DNA of 20,239 nt from JANYBV01 sp043763155. GTDB taxonomy: Bacteria; Pseudomonadota; Alphaproteobacteria; Rickettsiales; SXRF01. Made by a program: the position numbers and the translations under genes. The stretch covers positions 1-20,239 of the forward strand of contig JAYULW010000044.1 in NCBI GenBank assembly GCA_043763155.1. Direction: 5' to 3'. The notes under the pieces were generated by a model. That model saw only the letters and a list, made by a program, of their open reading frames with translations, was not told the origin of the DNA and did not search any database. Below are positions 1-5,477 of this stretch, piece after piece. How positions within the stretch are numbered: position 1 is the stretch's first letter; each line of letters starts with the position of its first letter.

Positions 1-34
1 TTTGCGACATGGCTTTCCCGCCGCGCTCCCCAAA

Positions 35-54
35 CCTGACGTGTTTTCGTCAGG
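35..54. terminator. Short hairpin before the first gene, possible weak terminator
   Basis: The arms CCTGACG (35-41) and CGTCAGG (48-54) form a perfect 7-bp stem around a 6-base loop (TGTTTT). Only a short T-containing stretch (AATGTTT) follows on the + strand, so this may be a weak terminator of a gene lying to the left of the window, or an mRNA leader structure of the small gene starting at 84. Confidence 0.35.
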
Positions 55-83
55 AATGTTTAACCATTCTACAAGGAGTTTAT

Positions 84-353
84 ATGAAAAATCCATTACA
101 AACCCTGGTGGTCGCTGGCGTAATTGCCATCACCACCGCATCGGCGGCTTTCGCTGGTGGCAATCCCCAACTGATGGCACAGCGCAACTGGGAATATTTT
201 AACCAGCAGAAAAACACCCAGCCCGCTAAATCGGGCAGCGCACAGCAAGTATCCGATGCCACCGTGCAAAAGGCTTCGGAATACCCATGTGGCAACTGCG
301 TTTATGACCATCAGTTAGGCGGGTATGTGCAAAGAACTGCTGGCAAACACTAA
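84..353 (+). CDS. Small secreted protein with C-terminal CGNC motif, unknown function
   Basis: Encodes 89 residues starting at the ATG at 84, chosen because AAGGAG (73-78) lies 5 bases before it and because translation from there opens with a classic signal peptide: Lys2, a hydrophobic core (LVVAGVIAITTASAA) and an AFA-G cleavage site at about residue 24. The mature protein of about 65 residues is polar and Gln/Asn/Ser-rich, with one CxxC pair (CGNC) near the C-terminus that could form a disulfide or bind metal. I do not recognise the family. It ends 9 bases before a strong terminator, so it is probably transcribed separately from the lipoprotein gene that follows. Its position just before a metal-resistance cluster makes a periplasmic metal or stress role conceivable, but that is inference from neighbourhood only. 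Confidence 0.75.
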   Translation: MKNPLQTLVVAGVIAITTASAAFAGGNPQLMAQRNWEYFNQQKNTQPAKSGSAQQVSDATVQKASEYPCGNCVYDHQLGGYVQRTAGKH

Positions 354-361
354 GGCAAATT

Positions 362-396
362 AGCCCCTCCGCTTGATGTGGAGGGGCTTCTTTTTT
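362..396 (+). terminator. Rho-independent terminator after the small secreted protein gene
   Basis: AGCCCCTCC (362-370) pairs perfectly with GGAGGGGCT (380-388) as a 9-bp GC-rich stem with a 9-base loop, followed by a T-rich run (388-396, interrupted by a single C). This is a canonical intrinsic terminator. It also shows that an upstream in-frame start near 373 for the next gene, which would lie inside the hairpin, is not the real start. Confidence 0.9.
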
Positions 397-408
397 AAGG
401 AGCGATTT

Positions 409-825
409 ATGAAGAAATATCTATTACTGGCGGGATTGGTTGTATTGAGCGCATGTGCCTCGGAACCACCGCAAACACTGGAACAAAAGCTGCAAGGCAA
501 ATCCGCCGAAGACCAAAAAGAAGTGCTGCGGCTGGCATGCCTGAATGAAGCGGAATGGCCGATCTATAATTCCTCCGGCTATCGTTCGGCTAACCCACGG
601 CTGAAATCGCAGATAAAGCTACGCTACAACGAGGAAGTAAGCACCTCAAAAGCACTATGCCGCAAGCTGGAAGATGCCACCGATGCAGCGAGTAAAAAAG
701 CACTCGCCCAGGAAGGCAAAACGCTGATCGCCGCAACCTTGCAAAAGCACGGCAATCCCGCCGCCGATCATGCCGCACGTACCAAGGACATTTACGAAAA
801 GATGACGGGGCAGAAAATCAAATAA
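409..825 (+). CDS. Putative lipoprotein, unknown function
   Basis: Encodes 138 residues. The ATG at 409 is preceded by AAGGAG (397-402) at 6 bases. The N-terminus MKKYLLLAGLVV followed by lipobox L13-S14-A15-C16 is a type II signal peptide, so the mature protein should be lipidated at Cys16 and anchored in the envelope; the +2 residue is Ala, which favours the outer membrane by the usual rule in enterics. The mature part is charged and predicted mostly helical, rich in Lys/Glu/Ala, with two more Cys (in RLACLNE and ALCRKLE) that could form a disulfide. I do not recognise a family. The gene ends just before the MerR-type promoter, so it is probably not part of the metal operon transcript. Confidence 0.75.
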   Translation: MKKYLLLAGLVVLSACASEPPQTLEQKLQGKSAEDQKEVLRLACLNEAEWPIYNSSGYRSANPRLKSQIKLRYNEEVSTSKALCRKLEDATDAASKKALAQEGKTLIAATLQKHGNPAADHAARTKDIYEKMTGQKIK

Positions 826-832
826 TATTCTA

Positions 833-864
833 TTGACCTTGGAGTAAACTCCAAGGTGTAGAAT
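833..864 (+). promoter_or_regulatory. MerR-type promoter with palindromic operator
   Basis: A -35 element TTGACC (833-838) and a -10 element TAGAAT (859-864) are separated by 20 bp, longer than the usual 17 bp and typical of promoters that MerR-family activators untwist. The spacer is filled by a perfect dyad: ACCTTGGAGT (836-845), two central bases AA, then ACTCCAAGGT (848-857). The inner GGAGT/ACTCC half-sites resemble those of ZntR-type operators. The start of transcription should fall near 870-872, leaving a leader of only about a dozen bases before the regulator's ATG at 884. The geometry implies that the regulator activates its own gene and everything co-transcribed downstream. No divergent gene uses this operator, unlike the classical mer arrangement. 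Confidence 0.88.
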
Positions 865-883
865 GTATAAAAGTGAGTGATTT

Positions 884-1927
884 ATGAAAGAAATAACCAT
901 CGGAAAATTAGCGGAATTGACCGGCACAACGGCAGATACGCTACGCTATTACGAAAAGATGAAGCTGCTGAAAGCGTCATCGCGTTCACGCGCTGGTTAT
1001 CGCCTTTATGACGAAAGCGCGGTGGCCGTTGTGCGGTTCATCCGTGGCGCAAAGGCGCTGAATTTTACGCTGGTTGAGATTCGTAAATTGCTCACTCTCA
1101 GCACATCCGATCAGGCCAGCTGCGCGGAGGTATTAAAACAGACAGAGGGCAAGATCATGGAAGCGGAAGCCAAAATCCTTGAACTCAAGGAAATTAAAAA
1201 GGTGCTTACCCAGCTGGTGAAAACCTGCCCTGGCGATAGCACGTCCACGAAGGCTTGCCCGATTCTCGATCACATCAAGCAAAAGGCGAAATCGTTGGCA
1301 GTGTTGGCGCTGGCCGCTGGCATGGCCGGACTATCGGCCAACCCCGCTGATGCCAAGCCGATTTCCTATGTCGGTGGTACGATGGCGATGCAGGAAAATG
1401 ACGAAACCGGCCACACGCTTTCGCTGGATTACACCGTTGACCCCAGCCTTGCTGTGGGATTGTACGCAAAGAAAGAAGAAAACCAGCGTAAGGATTTTGA
1501 AACTATCGGCCCGCAGGTGAATTATCTAGTGAAGCGGTGGAATATGCCCGATGGCCAGGCCAATATTTTCAGCATGACCGGCGTGGGCGTATCGCGCTAC
1601 CATGGCGACAATGAGGCCAGCGCGTGGCAAAGCATTCTGGCCGATTATGAAACACGCCGCGTATTCACCTCATACGAAATTCGCGGCATGTATGCGGGCG
1701 ATCTTGAAAAATCCGTGTGGCAGCGGGCGCGTGTCGGTGTTGCGCCGTATCTCGCCAATTACGACGATTTGAACACCTGGTTCATGGTGCAGGTCGATCA
1801 TCACCCCGCCAAAGACGATACGTTGGTGGTTACGCCGCTGGTGCGCTTCTTCTACAAAACAACACTGGTGGAAGCCGGTTACAGCAGTAACAACCATGTG
1901 ATGTTCAACTGGGTATTACAATTCTAA
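884..1927 (+). CDS. MerR-family metal regulator fused to an exported barrel-like domain
   Basis: One open frame of 347 residues. Residues 1-75 are the MerR winged helix-turn-helix (TIGKLAELTGTTADTLRYYE, then GYRLYDESAV). Residues 76-112 form the dimerisation helix. C80, C115 and C125 (TCPGD...ACPIL) match the three-cysteine metal site of ZntR/PbrR/MerR-type sensors. A normal regulator would end near residue 135. Here the frame continues through a hydrophobic, signal-like stretch (SLAVLALAAGMAGL, ending ANPADA at 152-157) into about 190 residues rich in alternating beta segments, beginning SYVGGT and ending in FNWVLQF with a terminal Phe, as in outer-membrane barrels. From memory, a separate exported protein of this kind often sits beside metal-resistance genes. 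The fusion could be a membrane-tethered sensor, a merger by deletion, or two products if translation restarts internally (AAAGG at 1282-1286 before TTG 1295). The regulator part is secure; the fused state and its role are uncertain. Confidence 0.85.
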   Translation: MKEITIGKLAELTGTTADTLRYYEKMKLLKASSRSRAGYRLYDESAVAVVRFIRGAKALNFTLVEIRKLLTLSTSDQASCAEVLKQTEGKIMEAEAKILELKEIKKVLTQLVKTCPGDSTSTKACPILDHIKQKAKSLAVLALAAGMAGLSANPADAKPISYVGGTMAMQENDETGHTLSLDYTVDPSLAVGLYAKKEENQRKDFETIGPQVNYLVKRWNMPDGQANIFSMTGVGVSRYHGDNEASAWQSILADYETRRVFTSYEIRGMYAGDLEKSVWQRARVGVAPYLANYDDLNTWFMVQVDHHPAKDDTLVVTPLVRFFYKTTLVEAGYSSNNHVMFNWVLQF

Positions 1928-1940
1928 AGAGGAAATAACT

Positions 1941-2225
1941 ATGCGAAAACTTTTACTCACCGCCGCTGCTTTTACGCTACTTGCCAGCGCCGCGCATGCG
2001 GAAACCATCAAGGCCAGCGTCAATGGCTTGGTATGCGCTTTCTGCGCCACCGGCATTGAAAAAACCTTTAAGGCCGAATCCGCCGTGGAAACCGTGCATG
2101 TTGATTTGGAAAGCAAGCTGGTGACAATCACCACCAAGGCCGATCAGAAAATGGATGACGCGACGATTACCAAGCTCATCACCGACGCGGGCTATACCGT
2201 AACTGGCATCAAAAGAGATAAATAA
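1941..2225 (+). CDS. Periplasmic heavy-metal-binding HMA protein (MerP-like)
   Basis: Encodes 94 residues. A signal peptide covers residues 1-20 (MRKLLL...ASAAHA-ET), followed by one HMA domain of the MerP/CopZ fold. The metal-binding loop is GLVCAFC with C32 and C35, in place of the usual GMTCxxC, and is followed by the helix ATGIEKTF and the strand pattern VDLESKLVTITT. The protein should bind a soft metal ion in the periplasm and pass it to a membrane partner. An AGAGG-like sequence (AAAGAGG at 1926-1932) supports the start. It lies 13 bases after the MerR fusion, and its stop codon overlaps the start of the MerT-like gene by one base (TAATG), so the two are translationally coupled. Mercury, copper or zinc/cadmium are all possible substrates; the sequence does not decide. 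Confidence 0.88.
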   Translation: MRKLLLTAAAFTLLASAAHAETIKASVNGLVCAFCATGIEKTFKAESAVETVHVDLESKLVTITTKADQKMDDATITKLITDAGYTVTGIKRDK

Positions 2226-2608
2226 TGCACACTGAAAAACGCGCAGCTTCCGGCTTTATTTCCACAATCGCTTTGTTCGGTTCGTTTAGCACGCTGTTTT
2301 GCTGTGCGTTACCGGCGTTGTTCGTTTCACTCGGCGCGGGCGCGGCAGTGATTGGCCTGGTTAGCACGTTCCCGCAGCTGATCTGGCTTTCGGAACATAA
2401 GGTGGTGTTGTTTATTTTCGCGGGCTGCATGCTCACGCTTTCCGGCACGATGCGCTACCTCAACCGCAATGCGCCATGCCCCGCCGACCCCGCCAAAGCA
2501 AAAGCATGCCAGCGTTTGCGGCGTTGGAGCTTCGGCATCTTTTTGTTCTCGCTCGTTATGTATTTAACAGGCTTCTATTTCGCCTTTATCGCATCTAAGT
2601 TAATGTAG
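2225..2608 (+). CDS. MerT-like heavy-metal membrane transport protein
   Basis: Encodes 127 residues with three predicted membrane helices (about 11-46, 58-78 and 101-124). The first carries the adjacent pair C26-C27 followed by ALPALF, the arrangement by which MerT accepts Hg(II) from MerP. A second pair, C85 and C95 (CPADP...KAC), lies in the loop before helix 3, the counterpart of MerT's second cysteine pair. The likely role is to move the metal received from the periplasmic HMA protein across the inner membrane, or to regulate that flow. The start ATG overlaps the upstream stop by one base. No mercuric reductase (MerA) or metal P-type ATPase is present in the window, so the fate of the imported metal is unexplained. 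The exact subfamily is uncertain; it is not a canonical MerT. Confidence 0.78.
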   Translation: MHTEKRAASGFISTIALFGSFSTLFCCALPALFVSLGAGAAVIGLVSTFPQLIWLSEHKVVLFIFAGCMLTLSGTMRYLNRNAPCPADPAKAKACQRLRRWSFGIFLFSLVMYLTGFYFAFIASKLM

Positions 2609-2613
2609 AATTT

Positions 2614-3111
2614 ATGGAACATACAGAACATAAAAAACACGATTGCTGCCACGCGGAAAAGAACGTTGATGCACACGCAGGGCATAGTAAAACATCATTC
2701 AATGCCGCCGCACACGCTACGCTGCATTGCTTAACCGGCTGCGTCATTGGCGAAACTATCGGTTTGATGATCGGCGTAACGCTAGGGCTGCATATTTATG
2801 CGTCGATGGCACTCGCTACTGCGCTGGCCTATATCAGTGGCTTCTCACTCACCATCTTCCCCCTCCTGAAGCGCACCAAGCTGCCATTCAAAAGTGCCTT
2901 GAAAGCAATCTGGCTGGGCGAAGTTATCTCCATCGGTGTGATGGAGTTGGTGATGAATTCGGTGGATTACCACATGGGCGGCATCCGTAGCGGCTCGGTG
3001 TTCAACCCGCTGTTTTGGGAGGCATTGGCCTTCGCGGTTCCTGCTGGTTACATCGCCGCATTCCCGGTGAACTATTGGCTGATCGGCAAGGAAATGAAAC
3101 GGTGTCATTAG
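2614..3111 (+). CDS. DUF4396 membrane protein with His/Cys-rich N-terminus
   Basis: Encodes 165 residues. Residues 1-25 form a soluble head crowded with potential metal ligands (HTEHKKHDCCHAEK, then HAGH). The DUF4396-type core follows, recognisable by HATLHCLTGCVIGETIG at about 34-50, with roughly four membrane helices (41-60, 64-85, 97-118 and 133-157). A conserved-looking motif MxxNSVD lies near 114-118, and the C-terminus ends in CH. Function is not established for the family as far as I know; its members often lie in metal-resistance clusters. The gene starts 5 bases after the MerT-like gene with no clear Shine-Dalgarno sequence, suggesting translational coupling. Metal binding by the head is an inference from composition. 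Confidence 0.8.
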   Translation: MEHTEHKKHDCCHAEKNVDAHAGHSKTSFNAAAHATLHCLTGCVIGETIGLMIGVTLGLHIYASMALATALAYISGFSLTIFPLLKRTKLPFKSALKAIWLGEVISIGVMELVMNSVDYHMGGIRSGSVFNPLFWEALAFAVPAGYIAAFPVNYWLIGKEMKRCH

Positions 3112-3144
3112 CATAATGCGCTTTTGCATGGGCGTGGTATAAGC

Positions 3145-4185
3145 ATGCACATGAAAATAGGAATTCTTTACGCTATTTTGGCCGCTATTTTGTTCGGTAT
3201 CAGCACGCCCTTCGCCAAGCTGCTGATTGGCGGAACATCGCCGATAATGCTGGCCGGGTTGCTCTATGCCGGTTCCGGCGTGGGGTTGTCGCTATGGATG
3301 CTGTTGCGTAAGCGCGAATCCATAGCACATCTTACGCGTCAGGATGCGCCTTGGTTGGCTGGCGCGGTAGTGGCTGGCGGAATCGCTGCGCCGGTGCTGC
3401 TGATGTTCGGCATCACGCTTATTCCAGCTTCCAGTGCTTCGCTGCTGCTCAATTTGGAAGGCGTATTTACCGCGCTGCTGGCATGGTTTGTATTCAAAGA
3501 AAATTTCGATCGGCGTATTTTCTTTGGAATGATATTCATTATCGCTGCTGGCGTGTTGTTATCATGGCAGGAAAGCGAAGCGGCAGGCATACCGTGGGGC
3601 GGGTTGTTGGTGGCGGCAGCCTGTCTATGCTGGGGCATCGACAATAATTTGACGCGCAAAGTATCAGCCAGCGACCCGCTGCAAATCGCGGCCATCAAAG
3701 GCAGCGCGGCGGGCGTAGTAAATATCGGTATCGCCCTGGCGCTGGGCATGACGTTGCCAGCGCTGCCGGTCATTGCGCAAGCCGCCGCTATTGGGCTGGC
3801 GGGCTATGGCATTAGCCTGGTGCTGTTTGTGTTGGCACTGCGTAATCTTGGCTCGGCGCGCACCGGTGCATATTTCTCGGTTGCTTCATTTTTCGGCGCA
3901 GCAGTGTCGTTGCTGCTGCTTCACGAAAGCCCATCGCTGTCGTTTTGGATTGCGGGCGCGCTGATGGGCGCTGGCATCTGGCTGCACCTTACCGAACGAC
4001 ACGAGCATGAGCATACGCACGAGCCGATAGAACATGAGCATGAACATACCCATGATGAACACCACCAGCATCGGCATGATTTTGAATGGGATGGCATCGA
4101 GCCGCATACGCATTACCACAAGCACACCCCGTTAACCCATAGCCATCCACATTATCCTGATATTCATCATAGGCATGGACATTAA
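3145..4185 (+). CDS. EamA/DMT-family transporter with histidine-rich C-terminal tail
   Basis: A drug/metabolite-transporter-superfamily protein with ten predicted helices in two EamA repeats (about 1-140 and 150-285; PFAKLL near the start of repeat 1, WGIDNNLTRK at the start of repeat 2). After the last helix a tail of about 60 residues contains roughly 25 histidines (HEHEHTHEP, HEHEHTHDEHH, HTHYHKH, HSHPHY), strongly suggesting binding of Zn, Ni, Co or Cu. Two ATGs (3145 and 3151) are close together; neither has a good Shine-Dalgarno sequence, and an upstream in-frame TTG (3124) is less likely. The gene follows DUF4396 by about 33 bases and probably belongs to the same metal-responsive transcript. 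Direction of transport and substrate cannot be read from the sequence; efflux of a transition metal or a metal complex is a reasonable guess. Confidence 0.85.
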   Translation: MHMKIGILYAILAAILFGISTPFAKLLIGGTSPIMLAGLLYAGSGVGLSLWMLLRKRESIAHLTRQDAPWLAGAVVAGGIAAPVLLMFGITLIPASSASLLLNLEGVFTALLAWFVFKENFDRRIFFGMIFIIAAGVLLSWQESEAAGIPWGGLLVAAACLCWGIDNNLTRKVSASDPLQIAAIKGSAAGVVNIGIALALGMTLPALPVIAQAAAIGLAGYGISLVLFVLALRNLGSARTGAYFSVASFFGAAVSLLLLHESPSLSFWIAGALMGAGIWLHLTERHEHEHTHEPIEHEHEHTHDEHHQHRHDFEWDGIEPHTHYHKHTPLTHSHPHYPDIHHRHGH

Positions 4186-4189
4186 GCTA

Positions 4190-4266
4190 TGGCGGTCCCG
4201 ACACGATTCGAACGTGCGGCCTCGTCCTTCGGAGGGACGCGCTCTATCCAGCTGAGCTACGGGACC
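4190..4266 (-). tRNA. tRNA-Arg (anticodon CCG), CCA encoded
   Basis: Read on the minus strand this folds as a complete cloverleaf. Acceptor GGTCCCG pairs with CGGGACC. The D arm is GCTC...GAGC. The anticodon stem CGTCC/GGACG encloses the loop CTCCGAA, giving anticodon CCG (reads CGG, arginine). The variable loop is 5 bases, and the T arm GCACG/CGTGT has the standard loop TTCGAAT. The discriminator is G and the CCA end (4190-4192) is encoded. The total is 77 bases with CCA. The gene converges on the DMT transporter gene, whose stop lies only 4 bases from the CCA end. Confidence 0.96.
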
Positions 4267-4344
4267 GTGTGCAGAACAATTACACGCTTTGCTTTTTCAA
4301 TTCATTCCATTTCTTTATCTTGCTTACGCCATGCTTACGAGCTA

Positions 4345-4373
4345 TATTTTGGGCGGTCGCTTGATGTGGTCAA
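4345..4373 (-). promoter_or_regulatory. Possible promoter for tRNA-Arg
   Basis: On the minus strand TTGACC (4373-4368) is followed after 17 bases by AAAATA (4350-4345). This would start transcription about 70 bases before the mature tRNA 5' end at 4266, leaving a leader for RNase P to remove. The -10 is a poor match, so this is tentative. Confidence 0.3.
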
Positions 4374-4390
4374 GTTATTGAAGAGTATAG

Positions 4391-4464
4391 CGGACTTAAG
4401 GTAATTCAAGCCTTCGACCTCCACCTTCGGAGGGCAACGCTCTATCCAGCTGAGCTACGGGTCC
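4391..4464 (-). pseudogene. Decayed tRNA-Arg (CCG) copy
   Basis: The 74 bases align position for position with the intact tRNA-Arg at 4193-4266. The 5' half is well kept: acceptor GGACCCG, D arm, and anticodon loop CTCCGAA with CCG. The 3' half is ruined. The anticodon stem TTGCC/GGTGG survives mainly through G-U pairs. The T stem GAAGG/TACCT has three mismatches. The T loop starts CTTGAAT instead of TTCGAAT. The acceptor 3' strand TAAGTCC pairs only at its outer four positions, and no CCA follows. It is therefore very unlikely to be a working tRNA. The pattern (intact 5' half, altered 3' half) is what repeated integration and excision at a tRNA gene can leave, but simple decay of a duplicate is equally possible. 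Confidence 0.75.
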
Positions 4465-4529
4465 GTACAAGGATTGGCGGACCTTAACCTGTTTACCCCA
4501 ATAATCAAGATTAGACTTCCTAAGGCCAT

Positions 4530-5462
4530 CTAAGCCCTTGGGTGCGCGGTCTTATATGCTGAAAGCAGCCGCGTCTTGTCTACTTGCGTATAGCGCTGGG
4601 TGGTAGACAAACTCTCATGCCCCAGCAATTCCTGGATCGAACGCAAATCCCCGCCCGACGACAGCAAATGCGTGGCAAAACTATGGCGGAACGCATGCGG
4701 CGTAGTCGTCTCCGGCAAATTCAACCGCGCCCGTAATTTACGAAGCTGCAACTGGAACACCCCCGCATCCAGCGCGCCCCCGCGCGCCCCCACAAACAGC
4801 GGCATCTCCGCCGCAAACGGATACGGGCACGCCGCCACATACGTATCAATCGCCTCCCGCACCACCGCCAGCACCGGAACCATGCGCTGCTTTTTCCCCT
4901 TACCCGTAATCGCCAAAACCTCTTTCAGCGGCACATCCGCATAGGTAAGCGACAACGCCTCGCTAATGCGCAACCCACATCCGTAAATCAGCACCAGCAG
5001 CGCCATATCGCGCAAATTCACCCATTCTTCCGTGTGCTGCTCACCAATCCCCGTAATCGCGTCCGCCGCCTGCACCTCGGCCAGCGCCTTGGGAATAGAC
5101 TTCTTAAGCTTCGGCCCCCGCATATGGAAAATCGCCGCATTTTCCACGCTGCCCTGCTTTTCAAGATAGCGGTAAAAATGCTTAACCGTAGAAAGCGCCC
5201 GCGCCGTGGAAGACGCCTCGAAATCATGCATCCGCGACGCAAGCCACGCCCGGAAATCCCGCGCCTCCAGCTTTGCAAGCACCGCCATGGTCACCGCCTG
5301 CCCCACATGCCCGCTCAAAAACGAAAGGAACTGCCGCAAATCCTGCTCATACCCAATCAGCGTATGCCGCGAATAGCGCCGCACATCCTGCAAATAGGAA
5401 AGCCACGCGGCCATAGCCTCGGAAACGGGCGGTGTAGCAGGAAGGAGTAGGGCATCGCTCAT
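4530..5462 (-). CDS. xerC: Tyrosine recombinase XerC
   Basis: Encodes 310 residues, the usual XerC length. Residues 15-105 are the SAM-like N-terminal core-binding domain (WLSYLQDVRRYSRHT, then STVKHFYRYL). The catalytic domain follows with all expected residues visible: R165 (GCGLRISEAL), K188 (ITGKGKKQR), H256 and R259 (PHAFRHSFATHLL), H282 (LLGHESLSTTQ) and the nucleophile Y291 (QRYTQV). With XerD it resolves chromosome dimers at dif during division. It is the last gene of the minus-strand chain fsa - DUF484 - xerC, 15 bases after the DUF484 gene; the DUF484-xerC pairing is common in Proteobacteria. This context marks it as the housekeeping enzyme and not an island integrase, even though tRNA remnants lie just beyond its 3' end. 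Confidence 0.96.
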   Translation of the reverse strand: MSDALLLPATPPVSEAMAAWLSYLQDVRRYSRHTLIGYEQDLRQFLSFLSGHVGQAVTMAVLAKLEARDFRAWLASRMHDFEASSTARALSTVKHFYRYLEKQGSVENAAIFHMRGPKLKKSIPKALAEVQAADAITGIGEQHTEEWVNLRDMALLVLIYGCGLRISEALSLTYADVPLKEVLAITGKGKKQRMVPVLAVVREAIDTYVAACPYPFAAEMPLFVGARGGALDAGVFQLQLRKLRARLNLPETTTPHAFRHSFATHLLSSGGDLRSIQELLGHESLSTTQRYTQVDKTRLLSAYKTAHPRA

Positions 5463-5477
5463 GCCCGAAAGTATAGC

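Larger units (their letters stand above)
4186..4529. other. Gene-free stretch between the metal cluster and xerC
   Basis: Besides the intact tRNA-Arg and its decayed copy, this stretch contains a 9-base match to a tRNA 3' end on the minus strand (GGTCCGCCA, plus-strand 4475-4483) and a small direct repeat TGCTTACG (4321-4328 and 4332-4339). A 71-residue open frame across the tRNA (4189-4404) has no protein-like character. No integrase gene or insertion sequence is visible here. Confidence 0.6.

Noticed and set aside
2225..2608. Assignment of the operon to mercury resistance with gene names merT/merP
   Set aside because: The CC-motif protein and HMA protein are only MerT/MerP-like, no MerA is present and the HMA loop is GLVCAFC, so the metal is left open and no symbols are given.
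4189..4404. A 71-residue open frame over the tRNA-Arg gene
   Set aside because: It spans a complete tRNA on the other strand and has no protein-like features or Shine-Dalgarno.
4530..5462. The tyrosine recombinase as the integrase of a genomic island at the tRNA-Arg
   Set aside because: Its length, all catalytic motifs and its place behind DUF484 in a core chain identify housekeeping XerC; an island integrase would be expected on the metal-gene side of the tRNA.
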